64,000 bases of DNA from DASZHJ01 sp963735465 (GTDB lineage Bacteria; Pseudomonadota; Alphaproteobacteria; ATCC43930; CGMCC-115725), in the NCBI GenBank assembly GCA_963735465.1, contig CAVTLA010000002.1:558001-622000 (forward strand), read 5' to 3'. Shown piece by piece: positions 62,698 to 64,000 of the stretch. Within the stretch, counting starts at the first letter, position 1, and every line of letters begins with the position of its first letter. The notes under the pieces were generated by a model. The model had not been told where the DNA came from and did no database searches. It saw only the letters and a list, made by a program, of their open reading frames with translations. Made by a program: the position numbers and the translations under genes.

Positions 62698-63168
62698 TCA
62701 CATCTTCATCCCGGGCATGGCGCCCGGACCCATGGCGCCGGGCTTCTGTACCACGGCTGACACGTCCAGCTTGCCGGCTTTTTCGAAGGTGAGGCTGAGG
62801 GGGATGCTCTGCCCCGCGATCAGCGGCCCCTTGAGATCCATCAGCATGACGTGATAGCCGCCGGGCTTCAGCACCAGGGACGCGCCCGGCTTCAGGTCGA
62901 GAGGACCCGCCGGCCGCATGCGCATGACGCCATTCTCGGTGGTTGTCGTGTGCACTTCTGCCATTCCCGCGACTGGGGTCGATACCGAGACCAGGCGGTC
63001 GTCGGCGGCGCCCTTGTTGACGAGGGTCATATAGATCGCCGCCGTCTTGGCGCCACCGGGGGTGGCCCGCGCCCAGACGTGATCCGCCTCGATGGTCGAG
63101 GTCTGCGCCGCGGCGCCGGCGATGGTCGCGAGGACGAGAAATGCTGCCAGTGCGATCGATCTCGGCAT
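62698..63168 (-). CDS. Periplasmic copper chaperone PCu(A)C
   Basis: A 156-residue secreted protein. A signal peptide ends GAAAQ; the mature domain has HVWARATPGGAKTAAIYMTLVN, MAEVHTTTTENGVMRMRPAG with the H-x(n)-M...M copper site, and PGGYHVMLMDLKGPL with the second His and Met. The Met-rich tail (MGPGAMPGMKM) may also bind copper. It delivers Cu(I) to cytochrome oxidase with the adjacent SCO protein. Confidence 0.93.
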   Translation of the reverse strand: MPRSIALAAFLVLATIAGAAAQTSTIEADHVWARATPGGAKTAAIYMTLVNKGAADDRLVSVSTPVAGMAEVHTTTTENGVMRMRPAGPLDLKPGASLVLKPGGYHVMLMDLKGPLIAGQSIPLSLTFEKAGKLDVSAVVQKPGAMGPGAMPGMKM

Positions 63169-63179
63169 GACGTTCTCCT

Positions 63180-63798
63180 TCAGGATGTCTTGACGGCGAG
63201 CTTGCGCAGGCGCTCGGCGATCTGGGCCGCCGGCGTGTCCTGGGTGAAGGAAGCGACGAAGCGTCCCTCCTCGTTCATGACGTAGACGACTGACGTGTGA
63301 TCCATGAGGTAGCCGTCCGGCGCGTCGGCGCTCTTGAAGGGCGCGTAGTAGAACTCGGTACGCCTTCGCCGCCGCCGATATCTGCGCCGGCGTGCCGGTG
63401 AGGCCGACGATGCGCGGGTCGAAGGACTTGACGTAGGTTGCCAGCACCTCCGGCGTGTCGCGCTGGGGGTCGACGGTGATGAACAGCGGTTGGATGTGAT
63501 CGGCGAGCGGGCCGAGCTGGGCCAGCGCCTCGGCGATCTCGTTGAGCTCGGTCGGGCAGGCGTCGGGGCAGGTGGTGTAGCCGAAATAGACCAGCAGGAT
63601 CTTGCCGCGATAGCTGCGCTCGGTGACCGTCGACCCGTCGGTGGCGGTGAGGGTGAAGGGGCCGCCGATGGCAGGCGCGGTCACCGCGACGGGCGGATCG
63701 TCCGAGCCGTTGCTCCACCAGGCCGCCGCGGCCGCAATCGCCAGCAGGCAGATCACCATGGCGATCTCCGCGGCGTAGAGCGGTGAGCGGAATCTCAT
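63180..63798 (-). CDS. SCO1/SenC family copper delivery protein, +1 shifted
   Basis: A membrane-anchored thioredoxin-fold protein of about 205 residues after removing one extra base at about 63356-63360. A transmembrane helix (about 10-27), the copper and redox motif YFGYTTCPDACPTEL, ITVDPQRDTPEVL, and in the corrected frame YLMDHTSVVYVMNEEGRFV with the third copper ligand His. It assembles the CuA centre of cytochrome c oxidase. It has no ribosome site of its own and overlaps a 34-codon ORF (ATGA). Confidence 0.9.
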
Positions 63799-63899
63799 GG
63801 CCGAGGCACCGGCGCCGGCGCGGTCCTGGGCAGGACGCGGCGATCGACGAAGCGGCGGGCGAGCGCCGGCGCGGCAATACCTCGAGCGGGGGAAAACAT
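63795..63899 (-). CDS. Small 34-residue ORF coupled to the SCO gene
   Basis: ATG 63899 follows CAGGAG with six-base spacing; the frame MFSPARGIAAPALARR...PAPVPRP ends in ATGA shared with the SCO start. The composition is Ala/Arg/Pro-rich, so protein function is uncertain; it may serve as a translated leader that delivers ribosomes to the SCO start. No metal-binding residues are seen. Confidence 0.4.
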   Translation of the reverse strand: MFSPARGIAAPALARRFVDRRVLPRTAPAPVPRP

Positions 63900-64000
63900 G
63901 AAGGGCTCCTGATCGTGATGGCTTGACCGCGACGGTCGCGCGGCCCGGCAAAATGCCGAGGCGGCGCAACCGGCGCAGACGCGACGAGCGTCAGGCCATC
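63900..64000. other. Window end, no gene recognised
   Basis: Holds the ribosome site of the 34-codon ORF and a GC-rich complementary pair (ccgcgacggtcgcgcgg at about 63929-63945). Nothing else can be supported before the window ends. Confidence 0.3.

Noticed and set aside
22012..63798. A lineage-specific +1 recoding at CTT codons
   Set aside because: Several breaks contain CTT followed by G or C, which recalls +1 slippery sites, but others (AAGTCTC, the GCGC tract, GGGG, GAGCGAG) do not, and many in-frame CTT codons elsewhere in the window cause no shift.
63799..63969. N-terminal extension of the SCO/PCuAC frame to 63969
   Set aside because: The long frame joins the SCO and PCuAC reading frames only because of the extra base near 63358; SCO proteins start just before the membrane helix, as at 63798.

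Overview
The window is a GC-rich chromosomal segment of an alphaproteobacterium. The evidence is gene order: rpmH-rnpA-yidD-yidC-yihA-argB, dapD-dapE, truA-fmt-def, and SRP RNA-dnaX-ybaB-recR. Polyhydroxyalkanoate phasin, Tat and copper-delivery genes agree with this. A Rhodospirillales- or Hyphomicrobiales-like lineage is plausible, but the genus cannot be fixed from the sequence. No tRNA, rRNA, CRISPR array, phage integrase or transposase gene was seen.

Layout. 0-10 kb: end of gpt, a P1-family peptidase, two unassigned proteins with overlapping 3' ends, gamma-glutamyltransferase, RlmI-type methyltransferase, and a minus-strand group of TVP38 membrane protein, disulfide oxidoreductase and histidine kinase. 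10-25 kb: core housekeeping (ribosomal protein L34, RNase P protein, membrane insertion, arginine and diaminopimelate synthesis, translation initiation and deformylation, RmuC, RecR, YbaB, DnaX, SRP RNA). 25-30.6 kb: a visibly AT-richer island with a GHKL ATPase fused to a PD-(D/E)XK nuclease, a cytosine-C5 methyltransferase, an McrA-like HNH endonuclease, a Vsr endonuclease and a NYN RNase. It reads as an acquired restriction-modification or defence module and is the most unusual part of the window. 30.8-36 kb: LysE exporter, a toxin-first TA pair, and a minus-strand catabolic operon (enoyl-CoA hydratase, GlcG-like, truncated DJ-1/PfpI fragment, epoxide hydrolase, redoxin). 36-54 kb: envelope, stress and transport genes (GH16, CorA, UspA, phasin, histidine kinase, aldolase, TetR-MFS pair, PepSY, DegP, PRC-barrel, ClC channel). 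54-64 kb: lytic transglycosylase, SDR, GNAT, a polyamine pair (PLP decarboxylase with leader, agmatinase), pirin, an HpnL-like membrane protein with a duplicated di-iron protein, and a copper delivery operon (SCO, PCuAC).

Two global signals matter when using the sequence. First, many conserved genes after about 22 kb, including essential dnaX, are interrupted by single-base shifts, almost all of them one extra base. This fits consensus errors better than gene decay, so reconstructed lengths are given for each such gene. Second, five large palindromic repeats with nested hairpins lie between genes at 31.5, 35.6, 43.3, 55.0 and 58.1 kb.
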